From NCBI RefSeq assembly GCF_013185185.1, contig NZ_JAAZWE010000009.1:1-64000 (forward strand): 64,000 nucleotides of DNA, read 5' to 3'. The position numbers and the translations under genes were made by a program. The notes under the pieces are model-generated. The model ran no database searches, was not told where the DNA came from, and was given only the letters and a program-made list of their open reading frames with translations. Origin of the DNA: Saccharibacillus endophyticus. GTDB taxonomy: Bacteria > Bacillota > Bacilli > Paenibacillales > Paenibacillaceae. Of the stretch, positions 31,685-40,786 are shown one piece after another; the first letter of the stretch is position 1, and every line of letters begins with the position of its first letter.

Positions 31685-34210
31685 TTGACTAACCAAGTAT
31701 ACGGTAATATGTACAACGAGTCGAGCAAAAAGGAACGAATATCCATTGAACGAATGAATAGCGGAACTACTTTGATCTGGACTCTTGTATCAGCCCTCAT
31801 TATATTCTTAATCTGGGCGCCTTTCCAGCAAGGATTGTTTAACGGGCAGCGTATCGAGTTCGAACGGCCGATTTACTGGGCCGTCATCGGCACCTCCGCC
31901 CTGCTGCTGCTATGTGTAGCCGCGTTTATCAAGCACATGCGAATCACGGACCGTCGGGAGATCACCGCTATAGGAGTATGGCTGCTGCCTCTTACATATA
32001 TACTCTCGTTGATCCCTGCAGTTTCGCACTTTATGGCAATGGACATGATTTTAATTATGTGCGCCAACGCCGCTTTCTTTACGATCGGCGTATTTTTGCT
32101 TCAACATCGTTCGGCCAACCGCGTGATGCGTGCCGCATTGCTTTGGACCACTTATGTCATTGTCATCTATGGCTTTATCAACTGGTTCGGCCAGCGAATG
32201 TTCGCGGGAAGCCTCGTCGGCTGGTTCACGCATATCGTCAGCAACGGCGTATATACCGATGCTGTAATGACCGACTCGAACGGTCTGCGTCTGACTTCGG
32301 TGTTCCAGTACGCGAATACCTATGCCGCCTTCTTGATGGCGATGCTGTTCGCCGTTCTGTTTACGGCAAGCCGTTCGTTGAAACTGTACGATCGTTTGAT
32401 TCACGGCTTTATGCTTGTACCGATCGTCCTGTCTATCGCCTTGACGCTGTCGCGCGGCGGACTTGTGATGCTGCCGGTCGTCTTTATCGTACTGCTGCTG
32501 TTCCTGAAGCCTGCACAGCAGTTGATTTGGATCATCAACCTGGTCATCGCTACGGCGATTTCGTTGGCGGTGCTTCAGCCGATTACCGATCTCGGCTTGA
32601 GCTTGAATCAGGTGTATGACGGCGGAGATGCTTTCAAAGGCTGGGCGCTGCTGATCGGAGCATCCGCGATTAACGCTGCTCTCATTTGGCTGACAGGCCG
32701 TTACCTGCAACCATTGTTCGAGCGCAAGTTCGAACAATGGTCCGCAAAGCGTACGGCGAGCTTGTGGCTGCCGCTGGGAGGCATCGTTGTCGTCGCCGTA
32801 CTGGCCTTCCTGCTCATCGGAACCGGACTTCGCAATGCTTTGCCGGAAAACGTGCGCGTGCGCGTCGAGAATATCAACTTCCAACAGCATAGCGTACTGG
32901 AACGGATCACGTTCTACAAAGACGCCATGAAATTGGTCGCCGACTACCCGGTACTGGGCGGCGGCGGCGGCGCTTGGGCTGTTTTATACGAGAAGTACCA
33001 GAACAACCCGTACATCAGTAACCAAACGCACAATTACTTCTTGCAGTACCTGGACGAAACCGGCATAGTAGGCATCGTGGTGCTTCTATCTTTCCTGATC
33101 TATGTCTTTTACTTGTATATTCGCAGTTACTTCAGAAGCCAAGACGAAGAGAAAAAGAACGCTAATTTCTTCTACTTCCTGATCGCGTTCTCGATTCTGA
33201 TGCACAGCATGCTGGACTTCAATATGAGCTATGTGTATGTCAGCCTGATCGTGTTCTTTGCGCTCGGAGGCATGGCCGCCGCTATCGAAGCCAAGCCGCT
33301 GTTCAGAAAGAAAGAGGCTGAGGCTTCGAAAAAAACAGTAACCGACAGTTCGGGTTCGGGCGTACCGACGCTTTACGGCATCGCGGCCGGCGTCATCGCT
33401 ATCGTGCTTCTGGTCGTATCGGGACGTTATATCGCTTCGGTCAGCGCAAGCCAGGAAGCGACGGTTCTGATGCAGAGTACGGAGCAAAAAAGCTACGAGC
33501 AGGTCAGAGAACCGCTGGATCGGGCTCTCGCGGTACGTCCGACTTATCCGACTACGGTAGCCCAGCTAGCGGTCGTACTGCAAAGCGTGTATAACAGCAC
33601 GCAGGACACGCACTATCTGGACGAGGCCGAAGCGCTGCTGAAAGACGTTTATTCGAAAGAAGCCAACAGCAAAGATATCATCAACCAATTGGCTTCTGTT
33701 TATAACTTGAAAGCCGATCAAAAAAGCAGCTTCATGCTCTTCTCCGAAGGACTGGATCGCTTCACTTGGGATATGGATTGGTATAACCAAGTGATAACGC
33801 AGGCCGCGAATCTTAGCTACCAGTCGTTCGGCCAAGGAGACGCGGAAGGCAGAGAGTTTTATGCCAAAGAAGGCCTTGCCGCTTACGATAAGCTGCTTGC
33901 AGGAGTCGAACATTTGAAAACACTGCCGGAAGGCCAGCTTCAAGGACGCGAATTCTATGCTTCGCCGCAAATGACGATCAATGCGGCCAAACTTCATTAC
34001 TTCCTGAACGAGCCTGACCAGGCGGTCTCGATGCTCAAGGGCATGTTGACGGAAGATTACACGAACGGCGATAATCTCGAAGCTGCCCGTTGGTACTTGA
34101 TCGCTTTGAAAAAAACCGGCCAAGAAGATGCTGCCGTTTACGATGCATTAATCGCGGCGGATCCGGCATCCAAAGAACAAATCGACGCTTTCTCTTCGAT
34201 CCAATTCTAA
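31685..34210 (+). CDS. O-antigen ligase/polymerase-like membrane protein with helical tail (candidate O-oligosaccharyltransferase)
   Basis: This 841-residue protein has about twelve membrane segments followed by a soluble C-terminal region (about 575-841) of helical, TPR-like character. The Wzy/WaaL signature is visible: LTLSRGG in the membrane part, then a large loop with ERITFYKDAMKLVADYPVLG and NQTHNYFLQYLDETG. Proteins of this build in Paenibacillaceae slg loci (WsfB, WsaB) are reported to transfer the finished glycan to the S-layer protein; others polymerise polysaccharide. The start is TTG at 31685 with AAAGGAG eight bases upstream. The first about 150 bp are AT-rich and the rest is not, so a cassette boundary probably lies here. 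Confidence 0.82.
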   Translation: MTNQVYGNMYNESSKKERISIERMNSGTTLIWTLVSALIIFLIWAPFQQGLFNGQRIEFERPIYWAVIGTSALLLLCVAAFIKHMRITDRREITAIGVWLLPLTYILSLIPAVSHFMAMDMILIMCANAAFFTIGVFLLQHRSANRVMRAALLWTTYVIVIYGFINWFGQRMFAGSLVGWFTHIVSNGVYTDAVMTDSNGLRLTSVFQYANTYAAFLMAMLFAVLFTASRSLKLYDRLIHGFMLVPIVLSIALTLSRGGLVMLPVVFIVLLLFLKPAQQLIWIINLVIATAISLAVLQPITDLGLSLNQVYDGGDAFKGWALLIGASAINAALIWLTGRYLQPLFERKFEQWSAKRTASLWLPLGGIVVVAVLAFLLIGTGLRNALPENVRVRVENINFQQHSVLERITFYKDAMKLVADYPVLGGGGGAWAVLYEKYQNNPYISNQTHNYFLQYLDETGIVGIVVLLSFLIYVFYLYIRSYFRSQDEEKKNANFFYFLIAFSILMHSMLDFNMSYVYVSLIVFFALGGMAAAIEAKPLFRKKEAEASKKTVTDSSGSGVPTLYGIAAGVIAIVLLVVSGRYIASVSASQEATVLMQSTEQKSYEQVREPLDRALAVRPTYPTTVAQLAVVLQSVYNSTQDTHYLDEAEALLKDVYSKEANSKDIINQLASVYNLKADQKSSFMLFSEGLDRFTWDMDWYNQVITQAANLSYQSFGQGDAEGREFYAKEGLAAYDKLLAGVEHLKTLPEGQLQGREFYASPQMTINAAKLHYFLNEPDQAVSMLKGMLTEDYTNGDNLEAARWYLIALKKTGQEDAAVYDALIAADPASKEQIDAFSSIQF

Positions 34211-34222
34211 ATTTCGGCTTAC

Positions 34223-34259
34223 AAAAAAGGCGCTTCGCATATTCTGCGAAGCGCCTTTT
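34223..34259. terminator. Bidirectional terminator between convergent genes
   Basis: AAGGCGCTTCGCA-TATT-CTGCGAAGCGCCTT is flanked by an A run on the left and a T run on the right, so it terminates both the ligase-like gene (plus) and the U32 peptidase gene (minus, ending at 34275). Confidence 0.92.
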
Positions 34260-34274
34260 CCTTATTCGAACGTC

Positions 34275-36788
34275 TTACTTCACCAACTGCCCCCGCGTAA
34301 CCCCCAACTGATTCGTCGCTTTCAGCTTGCGCCAAACTTCCGAACCGCTGATCTTGCCGCTCAATGCACGCGTGTACAGATCGATAACCTCCAACACCTG
34401 CTCCGGCGTCTCTTCGAGGAACTCGACGCGATAGCTCGGCACGCCCGAATCGAGGAACTCGTTCAGGTATTCCGCGCCGGACTGCTCGATCGCGTTGTAT
34501 ACCGTATTCCGGCAGCCTTCGTCGACGCGGACCGGGTGGGACATGCCGATACGGTCGCGCAGCGACGCGCGCTGTTCTTCGCACGGGCGGCCGCAGTTCG
34601 TGAAGTCGGTGCCTTCGCTCATGAACGTGCAGTATACGCAGTGCTCGGTATGGAACATCGGCAGATGCTGATGAATCACGATCTCCATCTTGTCCGTCTG
34701 CGAGCGTCCGAGCAGATCGACCATCTGTTGGATGTTCAGGTCGTACGACGGCGTCACGCGGTCAAGACCGGCTTCCAGGAACAGGTCGACGGCTTTGTGG
34801 TTCGCCACGTTGAGCGAGAAATCGCCGATCAGCTCCGGATGGTTCTTGTCCGGGTTCTCCATCCGGTGGCGCAGGTAATAATACAGAGCGCCCGTATTGC
34901 GTACCAGCACCGCATCCGGCTCCAAACGCAGGATGTTCGCATGGTAGCCGTTTTCGTTCGGCATATGGATACGCGGCGTCGCCAACGCGATCTTTTTGCC
35001 GGCTGCCCGCACGGCCGCGACGGCCGCCGGGAACTGCTTGATAAACTCGAAGTCCGCATAGATCATCTCGACGCCGGCTTCAAGAGCAGCTTCCACCTGC
35101 GGCAGGCTGCGGCACAACGCCGTGATGCGGGCTTCCGAACGCTCGATCGGCTTCGCCGTATGCGACGAGTCGCCGTACACTTCGATATCGCGATGCACGT
35201 ATACCGGAGGCTTCGGACGCTCGCCGGCCAATTCGTCGACCGCGCGGCGGCGCATGGCGTTCAGCTCGCGCATCGGCACGATGACGTCGCCGTGCAGCTG
35301 CACGTCCAGCTCTTCCAGCTGATACACGGTACCGCCCAGGCGGCCGAACTGCTCTTCCAGGATCTCGTAGCCCAATGGACGCTTCTTGGCAATCTCCAGC
35401 TCCATCTCGGACTCCACGCGAACTGTAGTCCCTTTGTCCACGTCCGTCCAGATCGAAACCAGAGGTTGACCCGGATTGCCCATGACTTTGACCGTCAACG
35501 GGAATACGCGGTACGGCTTCTCGGTTTCGAACGTTTGACGCAATCTGCGATCCAGCGCCGGGTCATTCGTTTTCCAAATGCGGTCCCCGACGTGCAAACG
35601 ACGCAGATCGACGTCGTTGCGTCCCGGCACGATGTCGATGACCCAGCCTTGACCGGCTTCGCCTTCAAGCTTCACGCCTTTGCGGCGCACGTCATAGACG
35701 CGTCCGCCTTCTTCTTTCTTCGTCGGATCTCCCGCGTCGAACACGATGCCGTCGCCGCGCTTGAGCGGAGCTTCGATGCGGCAGACGACGCCGTCGCGCA
35801 GAATCTGCTCGACCCGTCCCAGATAAACGCCGCGGCTTTTCGGGAAAGTGCCTTCGACCAGCTGCTTGTTGTTCGTCCCGTCCAAGAATCCGTGCGTCAG
35901 ACCGCGCGAGAAGCTTTGCTGCAGCTCGCGAACCTCTTCTTCCGAAGGCTTCGAATCGTCGCCGTCGAAGTAACGGTTGATCGCTGCATTATACTTGCTG
36001 ACCACGTTCGCGACGTACTCCGGCGTTTTCAGACGACCTTCGATTTTGAAAGAAGTCACGCCTGCCTGGATCAGCTCCGGCATGATATCGATCGCGGCCA
36101 AGTCTTTCGGCGACAGCAGGTACGCGATATCGCCCATCGGTTTGTGTTCGCCGTCGACCATCAGGTCGTACGGAAGGCGGCAAGCCTGCGCGCATTCGCC
36201 GCGGTTGGCCGAACGCCCGCCCCACATCTCCGACGTCAGGCATTGACCTGAGTACGATACGCACAGCGCGCCGTGCACGAATACTTCCATCGGCAGCTTG
36301 GCTTGCTCGCCGATCTTTTGGATTTGCTTGAGATTGTTTTCACGCCCCAATACGACCCGTTCCATGTTAAAAGGCTTGGTGAACTCGACCGCTTCCGGCG
36401 ACGTGATCGTCATCTGCGTCGAACCGTGGATCGGGAAGTCCGGCGAAATCTCGCGAATCATTTTAACCAGACCCAAATCCTGCACGATGACCGCATCCAC
36501 GCCGGCAGCTACGCAAGCATCGATCAGTCCGCGCGCATCCTCAAGTTCGTTTTCGAAAACCAAAATGTTGAAAGTCAGAAATCCTTTTACCCCGTAGCTA
36601 TGCAAAAAGCCCATGATCTCAGGCAGTTCGTCCATCCGGAAGTTGTTCGCGCGCGCGCGCGCATTGAACTTTTCAACGCCAAAAAAGACCGCGTCCGCAC
36701 CGTTGGCTACGGCTGCACGCATGCAATCCCAGTCACCGGCAGGTGCCAATAGCTCGACGTCGCGTCTTGTAATTTGTTGTGTACTCAT
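34275..36788 (-). CDS. Large U32 family peptidase-like protein with DUF3656-type C-terminal region
   Basis: The 837-residue protein opens with the U32 TIM-barrel signature (VELLAPAGDWDCMRAAVANG) and has the cysteine-bearing segment (VHGALCVSYSGQCL, then GECAQACRLPYDL). Additional Cys residues appear near the C terminus (EHCVYCTF, FTNCGRPCEE). Long U32 proteins of this kind include RlhA, which hydroxylates 23S rRNA; others are annotated as collagenase-like peptidases. An RNA-modifying role is more plausible than proteolysis, but this is family-level knowledge. GGGAGG lies ten bases before the ATG. It appears monocistronic, with a promoter at 36905-36934 and a bidirectional terminator behind it. 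Confidence 0.9.
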   Translation of the reverse strand: MSTQQITRRDVELLAPAGDWDCMRAAVANGADAVFFGVEKFNARARANNFRMDELPEIMGFLHSYGVKGFLTFNILVFENELEDARGLIDACVAAGVDAVIVQDLGLVKMIREISPDFPIHGSTQMTITSPEAVEFTKPFNMERVVLGRENNLKQIQKIGEQAKLPMEVFVHGALCVSYSGQCLTSEMWGGRSANRGECAQACRLPYDLMVDGEHKPMGDIAYLLSPKDLAAIDIMPELIQAGVTSFKIEGRLKTPEYVANVVSKYNAAINRYFDGDDSKPSEEEVRELQQSFSRGLTHGFLDGTNNKQLVEGTFPKSRGVYLGRVEQILRDGVVCRIEAPLKRGDGIVFDAGDPTKKEEGGRVYDVRRKGVKLEGEAGQGWVIDIVPGRNDVDLRRLHVGDRIWKTNDPALDRRLRQTFETEKPYRVFPLTVKVMGNPGQPLVSIWTDVDKGTTVRVESEMELEIAKKRPLGYEILEEQFGRLGGTVYQLEELDVQLHGDVIVPMRELNAMRRRAVDELAGERPKPPVYVHRDIEVYGDSSHTAKPIERSEARITALCRSLPQVEAALEAGVEMIYADFEFIKQFPAAVAAVRAAGKKIALATPRIHMPNENGYHANILRLEPDAVLVRNTGALYYYLRHRMENPDKNHPELIGDFSLNVANHKAVDLFLEAGLDRVTPSYDLNIQQMVDLLGRSQTDKMEIVIHQHLPMFHTEHCVYCTFMSEGTDFTNCGRPCEEQRASLRDRIGMSHPVRVDEGCRNTVYNAIEQSGAEYLNEFLDSGVPSYRVEFLEETPEQVLEVIDLYTRALSGKISGSEVWRKLKATNQLGVTRGQLVK

Positions 36789-36904
36789 TTATCGTTATCC
36801 TCCCGCGCACTGCTTGAAGAAACGTTCCTCTCAAGCAAGCCGCATGTACTCATCTCATATCATATCGTCATAACCTACGTTACATCTTAATTTTTAACTA
36901 GTCT

Positions 36905-36934
36905 ATTGTAGCAGAGTCGCGTGGGCATTGACAG
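36905..36934 (-). promoter_or_regulatory. Probable promoter of the U32 gene
   Basis: On the minus strand CTGTCA (36929-36934) and TACAAT (36905-36910) are 18 bases apart, about 115 bp upstream of the ATG. The leader shows no obvious riboswitch. Confidence 0.5.
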
Positions 36935-36955
36935 AGTTTTAGCGTACAAGCGAAC

Positions 36956-36998
36956 AAAAAAAGAGACGCGAGCCGGATGACCCGCACGTCTCTTTTGA
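36956..36998 (-). terminator. Terminator after the membrane propeller-like gene
   Basis: The minus strand forms AGAGACGTGCGGGT-CATC-CGGCTCGCGTCTCT followed by TTTTTTTG, about 15 bp beyond the stop codon at 37011. Confidence 0.85.
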
Positions 36999-37010
36999 AA
37001 TCAAGCAAAA

Positions 37011-38642
37011 TTAGAACTCCAACTTCCGATCATATCTAAAGTCATATCCCCAACCGCTTCCGTCCTTCAAGGATAAGCTGAACGCGTACGAATTCCTGTC
37101 TTCTCCCCTGCCTGTCAATGTCATGCGCTCTCCGGACGGGCTGTAACTTTCGATATCCTTCAAATGCGTGTTGGCCGTCCAAAGCACCTGAGCCTTGTCA
37201 ATGTCCACGGCGCTGATCAGGAGGTCGGCATCACTGGCCAGGCTGGAATAGTGAGCGACCAGGAATACTTCGCCTTTGCCGGACGCATCCGCGTAATGAA
37301 AAGGCGGTACCGGCGTTCCTCCGTTTTGGATCATCAAGGAATACGCAATATGGTCATACAGCGTCTTTTGATCCCGGTAGCTCTTATTGGCGGCATCATA
37401 TTGATCGCGCTGCGCGTAATAGCTTTCTATCCGTCGATCTTCTTCCGCTTTGTAAGCTTCGTACTCCTCGACAGTCATCCGCGAAGGCCAATCGACGCTC
37501 TCCGGGAAGTCCGGCATTCGAGGTTCTTTCTCTATCGACGAATAGTCCGGAAAACCGGACAGCATATACGGATCGTCGGAATCCGCGGTTTCCCGGTTCA
37601 AATCGCTAAGAAAGGCTCCGCGCAAAAAGACTTGATCGATCAGCGGCTTCAGATCCTTGACCGCGACCTCTCCGCCTGCCAGCAGCGAACCTGTATAAAT
37701 ACGTCTTCGCATATCTTCGGCTTCGGACGAAGCATTGGGCGAATCCTCCTGGGCAAACGTCCCTTCGCGGAGCTGCTCCGCCGTTTCTTCATTCGCGAAA
37801 ATATAATAGTTCCCGTCGCCTTTTCCCGATTGAACGATAGATAAACGATCCGAGATATAAACCGTGTCCGAGTCGTCTTCCTTGAAATAATCGGACAACT
37901 TGGCACTGGAGACTCCGCCTTCAAGCGTGTCCGGGTCAACCCTGTACAAGCCGCCGTCCAGCCCTTGGAACACGATCTGCTTGCGCTTTTCATCCCAACG
38001 GTAGCTTTTCGACTCTTCCGGGAAACGTCCTTCCAGTTCCGTGTTGGACGACTCCATCTTGCGGGCATCGGCCAACTTGGCTCCGTCCGTTTTGTTCAAC
38101 ACAAGCGGACCCGAGCCGTCGAATACCACGATGCGTTCTTCCGTTTGTCCCATCAGGTAAGGAGCGTAAGCGCGGCCGATGCCTGTTTTCCAGATCGTCT
38201 CGCCTGTCTTTTCGTTCATCGCGTATACATAAGATTTGCTTGATCCCGACGTTACCCCTCTGTCCATGGAACTCGCGATAAACTTGTCAATGAGCAGAAC
38301 GGATGTCTGTACCCCTTCGCGTTCATAGGAGAGCGTGCGCGGAGAGATTTCTGCACGGTCCGAACTGCCGAGCGTCAGCGTCAGAATCAAAAACAGAATA
38401 ACGGGAAAAGCAAGAAACGCCAGACTGCCCACAAACCATTTGAATAACGTTTTTAAAAACGGAGTGCGGGGTGCTTCATCCCGAATATCCCGCGGCTGTG
38501 CAATATAGCGTACGATGCGTCGAATCAGCGTAAACAGCGAGAGGGCAAGCAATATGTAAATAACCGTAAGAAATACATTGTGCCAGATCGAGTCGTTGTA
38601 TCGAAACGCAAACAAAATCTTTTCCAAAAACGTAGCATCCAT
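37011..38642 (-). CDS. Membrane-anchored PQQ-propeller-like protein of unknown function
   Basis: Two N-terminal membrane segments (about 20-42 and 68-92) precede a long extracytoplasmic domain. Parts of it look like PQQ/WD beta-propeller blades (AMNEKTGETIWKTGIG, LYRVDPDTLEGG, AVDIDKAQVLWTANT), and it also has a charged helical insert rich in Glu, Tyr and Arg (about 385-435). It resembles the PA2928 type of hypothetical proteins, but I cannot assign a function. It is a single gene: terminators lie before it (38732-38772, for the upstream gene) and after it. No ribosome binding site better than GAAAGGAG, about nine bases before the ATG at 38642, is needed. Confidence 0.7.
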   Translation of the reverse strand: MDATFLEKILFAFRYNDSIWHNVFLTVIYILLALSLFTLIRRIVRYIAQPRDIRDEAPRTPFLKTLFKWFVGSLAFLAFPVILFLILTLTLGSSDRAEISPRTLSYEREGVQTSVLLIDKFIASSMDRGVTSGSSKSYVYAMNEKTGETIWKTGIGRAYAPYLMGQTEERIVVFDGSGPLVLNKTDGAKLADARKMESSNTELEGRFPEESKSYRWDEKRKQIVFQGLDGGLYRVDPDTLEGGVSSAKLSDYFKEDDSDTVYISDRLSIVQSGKGDGNYYIFANEETAEQLREGTFAQEDSPNASSEAEDMRRRIYTGSLLAGGEVAVKDLKPLIDQVFLRGAFLSDLNRETADSDDPYMLSGFPDYSSIEKEPRMPDFPESVDWPSRMTVEEYEAYKAEEDRRIESYYAQRDQYDAANKSYRDQKTLYDHIAYSLMIQNGGTPVPPFHYADASGKGEVFLVAHYSSLASDADLLISAVDIDKAQVLWTANTHLKDIESYSPSGERMTLTGRGEDRNSYAFSLSLKDGSGWGYDFRYDRKLEF

Positions 38643-38731
38643 ACCAAAAAAATCTCCTTTCGATATTGCATTTTTCTATCCTTTGCTTACTACGACAAGT
38701 AAATCGAAATCGTTTCATCGGGATTTCCGTA

Positions 38732-38772
38732 AAAAAAAACGACTGGCCGCGGAAATATCGGGCCAATCGTTC
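38732..38772 (-). terminator. Terminator after the copper-amine-oxidase-N protein gene
   Basis: The minus strand forms AACGATTGGCC...GGCCAGTCGTT followed by TTTTTTT. It lies about 70 bp after the stop codon at 38845 and separates this gene from the one at 38642. Confidence 0.85.
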
Positions 38773-38844
38773 CACTTGTACGCGTTCTTTCCTGCTGCCG
38801 AACCTTTACCGACCTTTGCTTATTACTCTGCATGATTTCGTAGT

Positions 38845-40737
38845 TTATTTGGCGGGGAGAAACCGGAAAGATTGAAGCGTACGCTCGATCCCGTTCAACT
38901 GCTCGGGCGTCGCTGTTCCCCGATCCAGTTGATAATGAATCCAATAGGTCTTGTCTTGATGGCGGAAGTAGATATCCTCGGCCTGATACAAGTTGCCGTT
39001 CGTTTCCGTACCTGCATACGTAATCCGAATGGCCGGAACTCCCGCAATCGTTGTGCGTTTCGGCGTTTCGTAAGTCAGAGTCGGATCATCAAGCTTCAAC
39101 TCGGTATAATTGCGTACAGCTTGAGCCGCCGAAGCTTCCAAGCCGGTATCGACATTGCTCACGCGGAAAGATCCGCCCGGAATGAAATAACGCATATCCA
39201 GTTGTGCGCCGTCCGAAGCCTGCGTGGTCCAATAAGCCGGAGCGGTAAACAGGAAATCCGGCGTGCTTTGCGTCACGTCCAGCTTTTTGTCTTTGAGATA
39301 AGAAATTTGTCCAAGCTTCCCGAAGCGCGACGGTACGGCATCGAAGTCAATTTCGATCGAATCGACGATCTTAAGAAACGTCTGCTTATTGTAAGCACCT
39401 TCCGGAGCCGAATAACGCAGTACATAGAAGTAGCCTTCGCTCTCCAGCACAAGCCAGTTCCAATAGAAGTCGCCTCCGCCCAGATCATAAACCAAACTTT
39501 CGATGATCGCGTCCTGACCCGAAGCTTGCACCGATTCGGTCGTCATCGGCTTTGCGGCTTCCGGGAGGAAAACTTCATTCGTTCGCGCCTGTACGAAGTC
39601 ATGCCATTTCGCCAGGCTTGCCGCGCCGGAACTTTCCACGCTAACGGCATGCAGCGACAGGGAAGATCCGTCCTTCGACGAATACTCCAACTGTCCGCTG
39701 CCTGTCGGAGTCCAGGTTGCCGGCACCTTCAACGTCACGCCATAGTCGGGCGAAGAAGCGGACACATAGCCTGCCTTCACGTTCGACAGATCTTCCGTTT
39801 GCATGCCCTGCGTATTAAAGGAAGGACGGAACGAATCCAAGAAATCCGTCCATTGGTCAAACTCGCGATAATCTTCGATCAGCGAGTCTCCCATATAAAG
39901 CGAATAGACATGCCCTCCATCATAATAACGGCGGGATTCCCAATAGATGCCGTCAATATCGCGCGCAATGACCTGCGCATAAGGAATCGCTGCATTCGGG
40001 AAGGTCTGCCGATCCACAAGCGTCTCTCCCGCGCTCAGCGATTCTTGTTCCAACTGTCCCAGCATATCCGTTACAGACACGTTCGCGTCTTCTTCCCACA
40101 CATGAATTTGCAGCATGTAGGAACCGTCCAGATCGCCGATCATCGCGGAAAACTCGTCGTCTCCCGGCTGCGCCACCGTATCTGCCGGATAGTCGATCGA
40201 CCAGTTCGCGTAGCTGCTGCCTACCCGCGCCGTTGCAGGGGCTTCCGCTTCATTTTCGGAAGGTTGCCCGGGAACGCCCGTATCCGACATCAGCGTTACG
40301 ACAACCGTCCCGGAAGAAAATTTCACTTTGGCTTCCAGCATATCCGTCACCGGACGCATAGGGACCATCAGAGTTCCGTTTTTCATCACCGGTGCTGCCG
40401 CAAGAGCAGTCTTCTTCCCGTTAACCCAAGCCGTTTTGCTTCCGATTTTAAACGTAACCGTATGCGAGCCTTGCGATAACCGCACCGTGTCGTCACCTTC
40501 CAAACGGCTGCTCGTACCGAATGCCCGCTGGAATACGCCGAGCGGCACCATGGTCATTCCGTTTTGCATATAAGGCTTTTCAATACTCTGCTTCTCGCCG
40601 TTGATAAGCGCCGACGTGCTGCCGATCCGCACTTGCAGCGTCAGCGTCGTCTGCCCTGCCGCGAGCGCGGGCACAGCCGTCCCGATCGCAAGCAACAGCA
40701 CGAACAAAAGCGCTATGCCTCTTTTCGCCAGTCTCAC
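38845..40737 (-). CDS. Secreted protein with copper-amine-oxidase-N domain and three PsbP-like repeats
   Basis: The 630-residue protein has a signal peptide (ALLFVLLLAIGTAVPALA) and a copper amine oxidase N-terminal-like domain (about 32-150; MTMVPLGVFQRAFG, TLMVPMRPVTDMLEAKV), which is common in Paenibacillus surface proteins and unrelated to oxidase activity. Three related segments of about 130 residues follow (about 170-300, 320-455 and 480-625). Each begins with a strand-rich Y/F-x-A/P-x-x-W part and ends in a WT/K-x-F-x-x-SF/IV-x-SI element, like PsbP/DcrB-fold repeats. The start is GTG with AAGGAGG seven bases upstream. It lies 49 bp after htrA and is probably co-transcribed with it, so it may act in envelope stress or be an HtrA partner. 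Confidence 0.75.
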   Translation of the reverse strand: MRLAKRGIALLFVLLLAIGTAVPALAAGQTTLTLQVRIGSTSALINGEKQSIEKPYMQNGMTMVPLGVFQRAFGTSSRLEGDDTVRLSQGSHTVTFKIGSKTAWVNGKKTALAAAPVMKNGTLMVPMRPVTDMLEAKVKFSSGTVVVTLMSDTGVPGQPSENEAEAPATARVGSSYANWSIDYPADTVAQPGDDEFSAMIGDLDGSYMLQIHVWEEDANVSVTDMLGQLEQESLSAGETLVDRQTFPNAAIPYAQVIARDIDGIYWESRRYYDGGHVYSLYMGDSLIEDYREFDQWTDFLDSFRPSFNTQGMQTEDLSNVKAGYVSASSPDYGVTLKVPATWTPTGSGQLEYSSKDGSSLSLHAVSVESSGAASLAKWHDFVQARTNEVFLPEAAKPMTTESVQASGQDAIIESLVYDLGGGDFYWNWLVLESEGYFYVLRYSAPEGAYNKQTFLKIVDSIEIDFDAVPSRFGKLGQISYLKDKKLDVTQSTPDFLFTAPAYWTTQASDGAQLDMRYFIPGGSFRVSNVDTGLEASAAQAVRNYTELKLDDPTLTYETPKRTTIAGVPAIRITYAGTETNGNLYQAEDIYFRHQDKTYWIHYQLDRGTATPEQLNGIERTLQSFRFLPAK

Positions 40738-40786
40738 TCGTCTTCCTCCTTTTTCGCTAAGCCTTATCGGCCGACCATGCCCGGAT

